This document shows, piece after piece, positions 38,809-48,346 of a DNA stretch of 64,000 nt. The stretch comes from Endozoicomonas sp. G2_2 (lineage in GTDB: Bacteria; Pseudomonadota; Gammaproteobacteria; Nevskiales; Salinisphaeraceae). The notes beneath the pieces are model-generated. The model had not been told where the DNA came from. It did no database searches and saw only the letters and a program-made list of their open reading frames with translations. The translations under genes and the position numbers were made by a program. The stretch spans positions 124,001 through 188,000 of the forward strand of contig NZ_JAGHQU010000007.1 of assembly GCF_017744135.1 (NCBI RefSeq). The letters run 5' to 3'. Within the stretch, counting starts at the first letter, position 1. Each line of letters opens with the position of its first letter.

Positions 38809-40074
38809 ATGAGCCAAACCACGCAACCCAAACTCGATCTGGTCGTGATCGGCAACGGCATGGCCGGGCTGCGCACGCTCGAGGAAGTGCTGGAGGCCGC
38901 ACCGGAACGCTACAACGTGACGGTGTTCGGCGCCGAGCCGCATGTCAGCTACAACCGCATCATGCTTTCGCCGGTGCTCGCGGGCGACAAGGCGTTCGAG
39001 GAGATCGAAACCCACGGCCGCGACTGGTACGAAGACAACGGGATAACGCTCTACACCGGCGAGGCCGTGGTCGATATCGACCGGCGCCGTCGGATGGTCA
39101 TCTCGGATACCGGCCGCGAGATCGGCTACGACCGCCTGTTGCTCGCAACCGGCTCCACGCCGTTCATCCTGCCCGTGCCGGGCCACACGCTCGACGGCGT
39201 GATCAGCTTTCGCGATATCGGCGACGTGCATCGCATGGTCGAAGCCAGCGAAAAGGGCGGCAAGGCTGTAGTGATCGGCGGCGGGCTGCTGGGCCTCGAA
39301 GCCGCCTACGGGCTGCACAAGCGCGGCATGGACGTGACCATCGTCCACCTCATGGACACGCTCATGGAGCGCCAGCTCGACCCCACCGCGGCCGATCTGC
39401 TTCAGTATTCGCTCACCCAGCGCGGTCTGTCGTTTCGCATGGGCGCGAAGACCGCGGCCATCCTCGGCGACGAAGCCGGCCGTGTGACCGGCCTGCGCTT
39501 CGACGATGCCGACGACTCCGAGATCGATGCCGATATCGTGGTCATGGCCGTGGGCATCCGCCCGAATGTCGAACTGGCGAAGACCGCCGGTCTGCACTGC
39601 GAGAAGGGCATCGTGGTCAACGACACGATGCAGACCTACGATCCGCGTATCTATGCGGTCGGCGAATGCGTCGAGCATCGCCATTCGGTCTATGGGCTGG
39701 TCGCGCCGCTTTGGGATCAGGCCAGCGTCTGTGCCAATCATCTGGCCTATCGCGGCCATACCCAGTACGAAGGCTCGGTGACCGCCACCCAGCTCAAGGT
39801 TACTGGCATCGATGTCTATTCCGCCGGCGATTTTTCCGACGCCGAGGGCACCGAAACGCTGACGTTTTCCGATGTGCGCCGTGGTGTCTACAAGCGCATC
39901 GTGCTGCGCGACGATCGCATTGTCGGCGTCGTGCTCTATGGCGATACCCGCGACGGCGGCTGGTATTTCAAGCTTATGCGCGAGGGCGCGGACGTCTCGG
40001 CTTTTCGGGATCTGCTGCTGTTCGGTCAGGCCTATCTCCCCGACGCAAAACCCGTGGACGCGGAGGCTGCCTGA
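38809..40074 (+). CDS. NirB-like FAD/NAD(P)H oxidoreductase (stand-alone)
   Basis: A 421-residue pyridine-nucleotide disulfide-type oxidoreductase that corresponds to the N-terminal part of NADH-nitrite reductase NirB. The FAD site is VVIGNGMAGLRTLEEV, the NAD(P)H site VVIGGGLLGLEAAYGL, and the second FAD motif YAVGECVEHRHSVYGLVAPL. The siroheme and [2Fe-2S] parts of NirB are missing. The following gene supplies a BFD-type cluster domain at its C terminus, so this protein probably passes electrons to nitrate reductase, like NasB in NasA/NasB systems. Start at 38809; the open frame upstream is inside narK. Its stop overlaps the nitrate reductase start (TGATG). Confidence 0.85.
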   Translation: MSQTTQPKLDLVVIGNGMAGLRTLEEVLEAAPERYNVTVFGAEPHVSYNRIMLSPVLAGDKAFEEIETHGRDWYEDNGITLYTGEAVVDIDRRRRMVISDTGREIGYDRLLLATGSTPFILPVPGHTLDGVISFRDIGDVHRMVEASEKGGKAVVIGGGLLGLEAAYGLHKRGMDVTIVHLMDTLMERQLDPTAADLLQYSLTQRGLSFRMGAKTAAILGDEAGRVTGLRFDDADDSEIDADIVVMAVGIRPNVELAKTAGLHCEKGIVVNDTMQTYDPRIYAVGECVEHRHSVYGLVAPLWDQASVCANHLAYRGHTQYEGSVTATQLKVTGIDVYSAGDFSDAEGTETLTFSDVRRGVYKRIVLRDDRIVGVVLYGDTRDGGWYFKLMREGADVSAFRDLLLFGQAYLPDAKPVDAEAA

Positions 40075-42749
40075 TGAACGCGGTGACCACACGCACCACC
40101 TGTCCCTACTGCGGCGTGGGCTGCGGCGTGAATGCCGTGGTCGATAACGATGCGGTCAGCGTGGCCGGCGATACCGCGCATCCCTCGAATCTCGGCAGCC
40201 TGTGCTCGAAAGGCACGGCACTGGCGGACACCGTAGGGCTGCAAGGCCGATTGCTGCATCCGGTGGTCGACGGCCGGCGGGCGAGCTGGGGCGACGCGCT
40301 GGACGAAGTCGCCGCCCGCTTCGGTGCGATCATCGCCGAACACGGCCCGGACGCTGTGGCCTTCTATGTCTCCGGCCAGCTGCTCACCGAGGACTACTAC
40401 GTCGCCAACAAGCTGATGAAGGGCTATATCGGCTCGGCGAATATCGATACCAACTCGCGGCTGTGCATGTCCTCGGCAGTGGCCGGCCACAAGCGCGGCT
40501 TCGGCGAGGACGTGGTGCCCGGCTGCTACGAGGATCTCGAAGTAGCCGACCTCGTCGTGCTGGTTGGTTCCAACACGGCCTGGTGCCATCCGGTGGTCTA
40601 TCAGCGCATCGTCGCCGCCCAAGAAAACAATCCGAACAAGAAACGGGTAGTGATCGATCCGCGTCGTACCGCCACTGCCGAAGGGGCGGACCTGCATTTG
40701 CCCATAGCGCCCGGCACAGACGTGCATCTGTTCAACGGCCTGCTGGCCTTCCTCGCCGAAAACGGCTTCGATAGCGATCTGCCGGGTGCGCGGGACGCCG
40801 TGGCCGAAGCGCGGCAGATGGGCGATCTCGAAGACGTCGCCGAAGCCTGCGGCGTGGACGCCGATACCCTCAAGGCCTTCTTCGAGCTGTTCGCGCAGAC
40901 CGAACGCACGGTCACGGTCTTCTCCCAGGGCGTGAACCAGTCCTCGGCGGGCACCGCCAAGGTCAACGCCATTCTCAACTGCCATCTGCTCACCGAGCGC
41001 ATCGGCAAGCCGGGCGCCTGCCCGTTCTCGATCACCGGCCAGCCGAATGCCATGGGCGGCCGCGAGGTCGGCGGCCTGTCGAGCACGCTGGCCGCGCATA
41101 TGGGCTTCGACGCGGCCGAGCGCGTACAGCGGTTCTGGGATTCGCCGGCGATCGCCGACAAGCCGGGCCTGAAGGCGGTGGAACTGTTCGAGGCGATCGA
41201 GGCCGGGCAGGTGAAAGCGGTCTGGATCATGGCCACCAATCCGCTGGTCAGCCTGCCGGACGCGGACCGCGCCAAACGGGCGCTGGAGGCCTGCGAGTTC
41301 GTAGCGGTCTCGGACTGCATGCGCCATACCGATACCGTCGACCGGGCCCACGTATTGCTGCCGGCCGCGGCCTGGGCGGAAAAGAGCGGCACGGTCACCA
41401 ACTCCGAACGCATCATCTCGCGCCAGCGCGACTTTCTGCCCATGCCGGGCGAGGCGAAGCCGGACTGGTGGATCGTCTGCGAAGTCGCGCGCCGGATGGG
41501 TTTCGGCACGGGTTTCGATTTCGACAGCGCGGCCGCGATCTTTCGCGAGCATGCCGCGCTCACCGTGTTCGAAAACAACGGCGAGCGCGTACTCAATCTC
41601 GAAGGGCTCGCGGATCTGTCGGATGCCGAATACGACACGCTCGAGCCGCTGCGTTGGCCGGTCTACAGCACCGAAGCGCTGCGCGCCGCGGGCGCGATGC
41701 CGGCGCGCACCGACAGCCGGCGCCTGTTCGCCGACGGTATCTATCCGACCGCGGACGGCAAGGCGCATCTGATCGCGGTCACGCCCCGCGGGCCGGCCAA
41801 TGCCCTCAGCGATCAATGGCCGCTGGCGCTGAATACGGGCCGCGTGCGCGATCACTGGCACACGATGACGCGCACGGCCAAATCCGCGCGTTTGTCCGCG
41901 CATATTCCGGAGCCGTTCGTGGAAATTCATCCGCGTGATGCCGAACGCTTCGGCGTGATCGATGGGGCGATCGCTACCGTTTCGACCGCGCTGGGCAAAG
42001 CGCATGTGCGAACGATCGTCAGCGATGGCCAGCGTGAAGGCACGCTGTTCGTGCCCATGCACTGGAACGACCAGTTCGCTGCAAAGGCCCGTGTGGGTGC
42101 GCTCGCCAACCCGGCGGTCTGCCCGATCTCCGGCGAGCCCGAGTTCAAGCACACGCCTGCCGCGATCGCACCGTTCGAGGCGGCCTGGCACGGCTTCATC
42201 CTCGCCAGCCGGCCGTTGCGGCTCAACGGTGAGGCGGGCATCGACTACTGGGTGAAGGTGCCGGGCGAGCGTTTCTACCGCTACGAGATCGCCGGTCTGC
42301 ACACGCCTGACGATTGGGCCGCGACCGCGCGCGGCTGGATCGGCGTGGGTGCACGCAGCGCCGACTGGGTAGAGGCCCACGACGAGGCGGCCGGGCGCTA
42401 CCGGGCCGCTCATTTCGACGCCGGCCATATCGAGGCCTGCGTGTTCATCGCGCCAGAGCCGGCCGCACTTCCGGATCGCAGCTGGCTGGCCAGCCTGTTT
42501 ACCGGCGAAGCGGTGGACGAGAGCGAACGCGCCGGTCTGCTTGCCGGCCGCCCGGCCGAGGCCAGCAAGGATGTCGGCCCGCAGATCTGCTCCTGTTTTG
42601 GCGTGGGTCGCAACACGATCCAGCGCGCGATCACCGAAGACGGCTTGGACAGCGTGGCCGCCGTAGGCGAAGCGCTGGATGCCGGTACCAACTGCGGTTC
42701 CTGCAAGCCCGAGATCGCCGCGCTCATCGACGCGCACGCCGGCGAATGA
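40074..42749 (+). CDS. nasA: Assimilatory nitrate reductase, molybdopterin catalytic subunit
   Basis: An 891-residue cytoplasmic molybdenum enzyme that reduces nitrate to nitrite. The N-terminal [4Fe-4S] ligands are C10, C13, C17 and C44 (TCPYCGVGCGVN and LGSLCSKG), followed by the bis-MGD domain (SANIDTNSRLCMSSAV carries the Mo-ligand cysteine region) and the C-terminal dinucleotide-binding domain (ALNTGRVRDHWHTMTRT). The last 60 residues are a BFD-type [2Fe-2S] domain (CSCFGVGR and NCGSCKPE), which receives electrons from a reductase. There is no twin-arginine signal, as expected for NasA. It is coupled to the upstream reductase by a TGATG overlap. Confidence 0.95.
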   Translation: MNAVTTRTTCPYCGVGCGVNAVVDNDAVSVAGDTAHPSNLGSLCSKGTALADTVGLQGRLLHPVVDGRRASWGDALDEVAARFGAIIAEHGPDAVAFYVSGQLLTEDYYVANKLMKGYIGSANIDTNSRLCMSSAVAGHKRGFGEDVVPGCYEDLEVADLVVLVGSNTAWCHPVVYQRIVAAQENNPNKKRVVIDPRRTATAEGADLHLPIAPGTDVHLFNGLLAFLAENGFDSDLPGARDAVAEARQMGDLEDVAEACGVDADTLKAFFELFAQTERTVTVFSQGVNQSSAGTAKVNAILNCHLLTERIGKPGACPFSITGQPNAMGGREVGGLSSTLAAHMGFDAAERVQRFWDSPAIADKPGLKAVELFEAIEAGQVKAVWIMATNPLVSLPDADRAKRALEACEFVAVSDCMRHTDTVDRAHVLLPAAAWAEKSGTVTNSERIISRQRDFLPMPGEAKPDWWIVCEVARRMGFGTGFDFDSAAAIFREHAALTVFENNGERVLNLEGLADLSDAEYDTLEPLRWPVYSTEALRAAGAMPARTDSRRLFADGIYPTADGKAHLIAVTPRGPANALSDQWPLALNTGRVRDHWHTMTRTAKSARLSAHIPEPFVEIHPRDAERFGVIDGAIATVSTALGKAHVRTIVSDGQREGTLFVPMHWNDQFAAKARVGALANPAVCPISGEPEFKHTPAAIAPFEAAWHGFILASRPLRLNGEAGIDYWVKVPGERFYRYEIAGLHTPDDWAATARGWIGVGARSADWVEAHDEAAGRYRAAHFDAGHIEACVFIAPEPAALPDRSWLASLFTGEAVDESERAGLLAGRPAEASKDVGPQICSCFGVGRNTIQRAITEDGLDSVAAVGEALDAGTNCGSCKPEIAALIDAHAGE

Positions 42750-42798
42750 TTCATCCCGATTTCATCGACAACGGTTCGACAACACGGATCGACACACC

Positions 42799-44718
42799 AT
42801 GAGCACACAGGATTTCGACGAAAGCCAGGAACGCTATCTCAAGGGCGTGACGGCCGGTCTGCATATCGCCCGCGGCGTGCCCGGCATGACCGGGCTGACC
42901 ACCGGCAAGCGGCTGCGCCCGGACGATTTTCATACCCAGGCCCGTATTCGCGCCCAGGCCATGGGCGGCGAGCTGACCGGCCAGGAAGAAGCGAAGGCCG
43001 ATCTCAACCCCAACGACATGTGGAACGAGATGGTCCAGCTGGCAGACCTCGGCGAGTATCCGAAGGGCGGGGACGTGTTCCTGATGAAAGGCCGCGGCAT
43101 GTTCTATGTCGCCCCCAATCAGGACAGCTACATGTGCCGGCTGCGCATGCCCGGCGGGATCTTTTCGTCACACCAGTTCCGCGCGGTGGCAGATCTGGCC
43201 GACACCTATGGCGGCAGCTATACCCACGTCACCACCCGCGCCAACCTGCAGATTCGCGAGATCGGCCCGAAGGATCCGGTCAACGTGCTCATGGGCCTGC
43301 AGGATGTCGGCATCATCAATCAGGGCAGCGGCGGCGACAACATCCGCAACATCACCGGCAGCCCGCTCGCAGGGATCGACCCGGATGAGTTGATCGACGT
43401 CACCCCGTACTGCCGGCAGATGCACCACCACATTCTCAATCACCGCGAGCTCTACGGTCTGCCGCGCAAGTTCAATATCGCGTTTGATGGCGGGGGGCGG
43501 ATCAGCGCGCTGGAAGGCACCAACGATATCGGCTTCTCCGCCGTGCTGCCGAAGGCCGACGGGCCGCTGCCACGCCGGCCGTATTTCCGTATGGGGCTGG
43601 GCGGCATTACCGGCCACAAGGACTTTGCCCGCGATACCGGCGTCATGCTCAAGCCCGAGGAATGCGTGGCCGTCGCCCATGCCGTGCTGCATGTCTTTCT
43701 TGCCAACGGCGACCGCACCAGCCGTGACAAGGCACGCCTGAAATACGTGCTCGATCGCTGGGGCTTCGACAAGTTCATGCGCGAGGTACAGAAACAACTG
43801 CCGTTCACGCTGCGCCGCTATCCGCTGTCGCGCTGCGAGAAACGCGCACCGGTAGACAAGGCCGGCCATGTCGGTATTCACGACCAGGTCGAAGGCAAGC
43901 AGTATGTCGGCATCGTGTTGCCGGTTGGCCGGCTGACTATTCCGCAGATGCACGGCCTGGCCGATCTTGCCGATCGCTATGCCGACGCGAAGATGCGCAC
44001 CACGGTCTGGCAGAACCTCGTGCTGGGGAACGTGAAGAAGTCGGACATGAAGACGCTCGTGGCCGGGATCGAGAAGCTCGGCCTGCACGTAAACGCCAGC
44101 CCCGCGCGTACCGGCATGGTGGCCTGTACCGGAAGCTTCGGCTGCAAGTTCGCCAATGCCGAGACCAAGGGCAATGCGCTCAAGCTCGTCGATCATATCG
44201 AGGACAAGCTCGAGCTCGACGAGCCGCTGAATATCCATATGACGGGCTGCCCGAACTCCTGTGCCCAGCACTATGTCGGCGATATCGGCCTGCTCGGTGC
44301 GCGCGTGGCCGACCCGGACGCCGAGGACCCGGACGAAGCCGATCAGGTGGACGGTTTCCATGTCTATATCGGCGGCGGGTACGAGGACGAGGAAGGCATC
44401 GCCCGTGAGCTCGCGACATCGATTCCGGCCGTCCATCTGAATGCCTATCTCGAGAACCTGCTCGGCCTGTATCTGGACGAGCGCCACCAAGGCGAGCGGT
44501 TTGTCGCCTATGCCCGGCGCCAGGATATCGACGAGTTCAAACAGCGGATTGCCGAACGCTTGGAAAAGGCCGCGGCGGTCCAGCGTGAATCCGAGGAAAA
44601 GGCGTACTCCGAAGCCGAGGCCAAAGCGGACACGCCGGAAAAAGCCAAGACCGCCCGCGACAAAGCCGCACAAGATGACTACGACCGGCAGCCCGCCCGG
44701 ACCAAGAACACCGCCTGA
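42799..44718 (+). CDS. NirA-type siroheme nitrite (or sulfite) reductase
   Basis: A 639-residue siroheme/[4Fe-4S] reductase of the ferredoxin-nitrite/sulfite reductase family. It has two repeats of the ferredoxin-like half-domain (HVTTRANLQIREIG and KMRTTVWQNLVLGNV) and the cluster ligands C443 and C449 (CTGSFGC), C484 and C488 (CPNSC). In this operon nitrite to ammonia is the expected reaction. The last 65 residues are a charged, Ala/Lys/Glu-rich helical tail not part of the fold. The start at 42799 is chosen by homology; the ribosome-binding site is weak. Confidence 0.9.
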   Translation: MSTQDFDESQERYLKGVTAGLHIARGVPGMTGLTTGKRLRPDDFHTQARIRAQAMGGELTGQEEAKADLNPNDMWNEMVQLADLGEYPKGGDVFLMKGRGMFYVAPNQDSYMCRLRMPGGIFSSHQFRAVADLADTYGGSYTHVTTRANLQIREIGPKDPVNVLMGLQDVGIINQGSGGDNIRNITGSPLAGIDPDELIDVTPYCRQMHHHILNHRELYGLPRKFNIAFDGGGRISALEGTNDIGFSAVLPKADGPLPRRPYFRMGLGGITGHKDFARDTGVMLKPEECVAVAHAVLHVFLANGDRTSRDKARLKYVLDRWGFDKFMREVQKQLPFTLRRYPLSRCEKRAPVDKAGHVGIHDQVEGKQYVGIVLPVGRLTIPQMHGLADLADRYADAKMRTTVWQNLVLGNVKKSDMKTLVAGIEKLGLHVNASPARTGMVACTGSFGCKFANAETKGNALKLVDHIEDKLELDEPLNIHMTGCPNSCAQHYVGDIGLLGARVADPDAEDPDEADQVDGFHVYIGGGYEDEEGIARELATSIPAVHLNAYLENLLGLYLDERHQGERFVAYARRQDIDEFKQRIAERLEKAAAVQRESEEKAYSEAEAKADTPEKAKTARDKAAQDDYDRQPARTKNTA

Positions 44719-44794
44719 GCCTGAATGGCTCAAGACACGCCCAACAGCCTTGCGCCGCGTCGCCCGAGCGCCGGCGTGCAGAACGAGGTAGCAC

Positions 44795-46360
44795 ATGCCC
44801 ACACAAGTCGATCTGATTCCCGAGGACGCGCCGTTTCCGGCCGAGCAGCGCGAATGGCTCAACGGCCTGATCGCCGCGCTGGCCGGCTGGGAAGGCTCTC
44901 TCGGCGGCGCCGACCAGGGCGGCGGCGAGGCCAAGGAATCTTTTCCCTGGCACGACCCGGCCATGGAAATGGACGAGCGCATGGCACTGGCCGAGGACAA
45001 GCCGCACGAGCGTCAGCTGATGGCCGCGATGGCCCAGCTCGACTGTGGACAGTGCGGCTATCTGTGCAAGACCTATGCAGAGGCCATCGCCTTCGAAGGA
45101 GAGGATCTCAACCGCTGCGTGCCCGGCGCGAAGGAGACCGAGCGTAAGCTCAAGGAGCTGGTCGCCGAGCACGAGGCCGACAAGCCGGCCGACGACGCCG
45201 AAGCGGAACCGAAGCCCGAACCCAAGCCGAAGAAGAAAGGCCCGCTCGGCACGCGTGATAACCCCTACATGGCCAAGCTCAAGTCGAGCACACCGCTCAA
45301 TGCCGAGGGCTCGACGAAGGATACGCGCCACGTGGTGATCGATCTCGGCGATTCGGGCATCGAATACGAGGCCGGGGATTCGATGGGCATCTTTCCCGAG
45401 AACGACCCGCGTACCGTCGATGCCATCCTCGCCGATATCGAGGCCTCCGGCGGCGAGAAGGTGAAGGCGCCGAGCGGCGAGAACAAGCTGCTGCGCCAGG
45501 TGCTGCTCAAGGAAGTGGATATCACCAAGCCCAGCGACGAAGTGATCGCGCTGCTGGCCGAATCCGCGGCGGATACCGAAGAGGCCGAAGACCTGCGCAT
45601 GCTCTCCGAGCGTGGTGCCGAAGAAGGTCAGAGTCTGCTCGAGCTGCTGCGCGTTTACCCGAGCGCGCGGCCCGACGTGCAGAAGCTGGTGGACGAACTC
45701 GGTCCGCTGCAGCCACGGCTGTATTCCATCGCCTCATCCGCGCGCAAGCACCCGAACGAAATTCATACCACCGTGGCGGTGGTGAAAACCGCGGTCTACG
45801 GCCGCGGCTACAAGGGCGTGGCATCAACGTTCCTGGCCAAGCGCCTGTCGCGCAACGGTGAGGTGCCGGTCTATATCCAGCGTTCCGACGAGTTTCGCGT
45901 GAACGTCGATCCCGATCACCCGGCGATCATGATCGGCCCCGGTACCGGTATCGCGCCGTTCATCGCCTTTCTGCAGGAACGCGAGGCGCGCGGCGACGCC
46001 GGGCGCAACTGGCTTTTCTTCGGCAACCCGGAAAGTGCCAAGGACCATATCTATCGCGAGCAGCTCGAACAATGGCGCAACAACGGGCTGATCAGCCGCC
46101 TGACGCTGGCCTTCTCGCGCGACCAGCAAGACAAGGTCTATGTCCAGAACCGCATGCGCGAACAGGCGCGCGAATTCTGGGCCTGGCTGGAGGCGGGCGC
46201 GGTGATCTATATCTGTGGCGACGCCGAGCGCATGGCCAAGGACGTGGACGCCGCGCTGCACGACATCGCGGCCGAGCAGGGCGGCATGAGCGAAGCCGAA
46301 GCCCGGCGCTATGTGGAAACGCTAGCCTCCGAGCATCGCTATCTGCGCGACGTGTATTGA
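44795..46360 (+). CDS. CysJ-like flavoreductase with N-terminal Fe-S domain
   Basis: A 521-residue protein. Residues 80-115 form a cluster-binding motif (C84, C87, C91, C108 in LDCGQCGYLCKTYAEAI and NRCVPG) like the small FeS domain of RnfB. After an acidic/proline-lysine linker (about 125-150) comes a CysJ-type FAD/NADPH reductase: RLYSIASSARKHPNE (FAD), MIGPGTGIAPFIAFLQER and GDAERMAKDVDAALHDI (NADPH). The flavodoxin domain of CysJ is absent. The likely job is to carry electrons from NADPH to the siroheme reductase encoded directly upstream. The ATG has GAGG upstream. It is the last gene of the operon and ends seven bases from a convergent gene. Confidence 0.87.
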   Translation: MPTQVDLIPEDAPFPAEQREWLNGLIAALAGWEGSLGGADQGGGEAKESFPWHDPAMEMDERMALAEDKPHERQLMAAMAQLDCGQCGYLCKTYAEAIAFEGEDLNRCVPGAKETERKLKELVAEHEADKPADDAEAEPKPEPKPKKKGPLGTRDNPYMAKLKSSTPLNAEGSTKDTRHVVIDLGDSGIEYEAGDSMGIFPENDPRTVDAILADIEASGGEKVKAPSGENKLLRQVLLKEVDITKPSDEVIALLAESAADTEEAEDLRMLSERGAEEGQSLLELLRVYPSARPDVQKLVDELGPLQPRLYSIASSARKHPNEIHTTVAVVKTAVYGRGYKGVASTFLAKRLSRNGEVPVYIQRSDEFRVNVDPDHPAIMIGPGTGIAPFIAFLQEREARGDAGRNWLFFGNPESAKDHIYREQLEQWRNNGLISRLTLAFSRDQQDKVYVQNRMREQAREFWAWLEAGAVIYICGDAERMAKDVDAALHDIAAEQGGMSEAEARRYVETLASEHRYLRDVY

Positions 46361-46367
46361 GCAGGGC

Positions 46368-47165
46368 TCAGCCTTCGATCTCGTATTCGACCGCCAGCCG
46401 CAGAGTGCGATTCGCGGCATCGTCGTCGAGACCGAACAGCAGCGCGAGCTGCCAGTTCAGGCGTGATTCCTCGCCGGTGGCCACGCTGCCGAACAGCGCC
46501 GGCCCGGCCCGATGACCGGGCGCGTAGTCGGGTGCATGCGGATAGGCTGAATCGTCTTCGTCTTCTTCATCGAGGAATTCGTGCTCGCCAAAGCCCTGCA
46601 CGCCCAGGTCGAAAGGCCCTGAAGTGGGTGTCCAGCGCGCCTGCCAGCCGTAGCTCAGGCCGACATCGGGCTCGTGCACCATCGCGCGGTCCATGAAGAC
46701 GTTTGCGTTGAACAGCCAGGCGCCGTGTTGCTTCTCGAACACCGGCCCGATCACCAGCTCGTCCTCGGCGTTATCGATCGTGCCGATCTCGTACGAGAGA
46801 AATATGCCGACGTCCGGCCATACGCCGTGGCCGTTGCCGGGCAAAGCGAACACGTTCTCGATCTGAATCTGGTGCAGATGCGTGGCCGAGCGCGGGCCGT
46901 TCACGAGTACTGGCGACACGCTGGCACGCCAGAAATCGGTCGGGCTGTACCCGATCTCGATACGGGTTTCATGCGTGGCGTTGGCGCCGTCGCTATTGCC
47001 GTTCAAATCGTAGTAGCGCGCCTCGATCTCGAATTCGCCCGTTTCGACCTGTGGCGAGTAGATTTCGTCGTCAGGGCCGACGTCGGCGATGCCCGAGCCC
47101 GCGGTCGCCAGGCAGGCAACAGCGCCCAGCAGCCGCGCCACATGGCGCGTCGTTGCGGTATTCAC
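46368..47165 (-). CDS. Exported protein of unknown function, possible beta-barrel
   Basis: A 265-residue protein starting at GTG. The first 27 residues are a Sec signal (RHVARLLGAVACLATAGSGIADV). The mature part is rich in alternating hydrophobic/polar strands ending in aromatic residues (FEIEARYYDLNGNSD, ETRIEIGYSPTDFWRASVSP, WQLALLFGLDDDAANRTLRL), and the C terminus is strand-like; this suggests an outer-membrane or periplasmic beta-rich protein. An acidic stretch (EFLDEEDEDDS) could be a surface loop or calcium site. No family is recognised. It converges on the nitrate operon and lies downstream of the RNase AM-like gene on the same strand. Confidence 0.7.
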   Translation of the reverse strand: MNTATTRHVARLLGAVACLATAGSGIADVGPDDEIYSPQVETGEFEIEARYYDLNGNSDGANATHETRIEIGYSPTDFWRASVSPVLVNGPRSATHLHQIQIENVFALPGNGHGVWPDVGIFLSYEIGTIDNAEDELVIGPVFEKQHGAWLFNANVFMDRAMVHEPDVGLSYGWQARWTPTSGPFDLGVQGFGEHEFLDEEDEDDSAYPHAPDYAPGHRAGPALFGSVATGEESRLNWQLALLFGLDDDAANRTLRLAVEYEIEG

Positions 47166-47253
47166 GATGTTTTTCTTGTGTGATTCTCCCCGTTGGCATA
47201 GTGCTTGTGGGGGCTGCGCGGGCGCAACGTGCCGGCGTTGACCGGAAATTGCC

Positions 47254-48087
47254 TCAGGCCTTGAATCGCGCGTCGTGCCAGACGGCGTTCATATCGCCCG
47301 GGAGTGCACGCAGGCGGCCGAGCCCAAGCCAGAATTGTTCCGGCGCATGGAAATCGGAACCCACCGAGCCGACGAGCCCGTGCTGCGCGGCGTCGCGCGC
47401 GGCGGTGACTTCCTTCTGCCGGTCGGTGGTGCCGGTACAGATTTCCAGACCGTCGCCGCCGGCGTCGGCAAAGGCCGCGATCGCGCGCTGGCGCCAGGCA
47501 CCGGAAAAGCCGTAGCCGAACGGATGAGCGAGTACAGCAATGCCGCCGGCTGCATGCAGCCAGCCGATCGCGGATTCCAGTGCGGCCCATTCGATCGCGG
47601 CATGGGCATCGCGGCCCGGCCGCAGATGTTTCTTGAATGCCTGGTTGTTGTCACGGCAGATGCCGTCCTCGATCAGCAGGCGGGCGAAATGCGGTCGTGT
47701 GATCTGGCCGGCGCCGGCCATTGCCTGCGCACGGGGCAGTGCGTCGGTAACGCCGAGCTTCTCGATCTTGGCTGCGATGCGAGCCGCGCGATCGCGCCGC
47801 GCCTGTTGCAGCGTCGCCAGACCGTTGGCCAGCGATGGATTGCGGCTGTCGAACGCCAGGCCGACGACGTGCAGGGTTCGTCGCTGCCAGGTGACCGAAA
47901 TCTCGACGCCGTTGATGAATGTCATGCCGTGAGTGTCGGCGGCGGTTCGGGCCTCGTCGAGGCCGTCGACGGTGTCGTGATCGGTGAGCGCGAAGGTCGT
48001 CACGCCGGCTTCGGCTGCGCGCGCGACGAGCGCGGTCGGCGTCAGGCGGCCGTCGGAGCAGGTGGAGTGGGCGTGGAGATCGATCAC
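47254..48087 (-). CDS. PHP-domain 5'-3' exoribonuclease/phosphatase, RNase AM (YciV/TrpH) family
   Basis: A 277-residue PHP-family metal-dependent hydrolase. Motif I is VIDLHAHSTCSDGRLTP, then ALTDHDTVDGL, GVEISVTW, VLAHPFGY and the C-terminal SVGSDFHAPEQFW, giving the full set of His/Asp/Glu ligands. E. coli RNase AM matures the 5' ends of 23S, 16S and 5S rRNA and hydrolyses pAp. I take the GTG at 48087, directly before motif I; the frame is open another 77 codons, but those residues are not conserved in the family. No clear ribosome-binding site is seen. The upstream region is the palindrome-rich element. Confidence 0.88.
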   Translation of the reverse strand: MIDLHAHSTCSDGRLTPTALVARAAEAGVTTFALTDHDTVDGLDEARTAADTHGMTFINGVEISVTWQRRTLHVVGLAFDSRNPSLANGLATLQQARRDRAARIAAKIEKLGVTDALPRAQAMAGAGQITRPHFARLLIEDGICRDNNQAFKKHLRPGRDAHAAIEWAALESAIGWLHAAGGIAVLAHPFGYGFSGAWRQRAIAAFADAGGDGLEICTGTTDRQKEVTAARDAAQHGLVGSVGSDFHAPEQFWLGLGRLRALPGDMNAVWHDARFKA

Positions 48088-48346
48088 GCGTGTATGGTCG
48101 CATGTTCGGTGTGTGGATCCCGGTTGGGTTTGCAGGCCGTTGGTTTGCGGTTTCAGGCGCGGCGTCCAAATTGCAGCACGCATGCTGTTGCTGCCTGGGC
48201 TTGTTTCCATCGTTGTTGCTGGGGCGAGAAAGGGCTGACGTGCCAGTTCGTCTGGATTGCCGATTCGATAATGGTGGGTTCGGGCCGCACGTTCTCCGCA
48301 CTCACGAGTTCGTCGCACCTTTTGTTTCGCACTGCAGTGCGACTCA

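Noticed and set aside
40032-42737. A 901-residue minus-strand frame
   Set aside because: It lies opposite the nitrate reductase gene and arises from GC-rich codon use. Its product is rich in Arg/Gly/His with no family motif.
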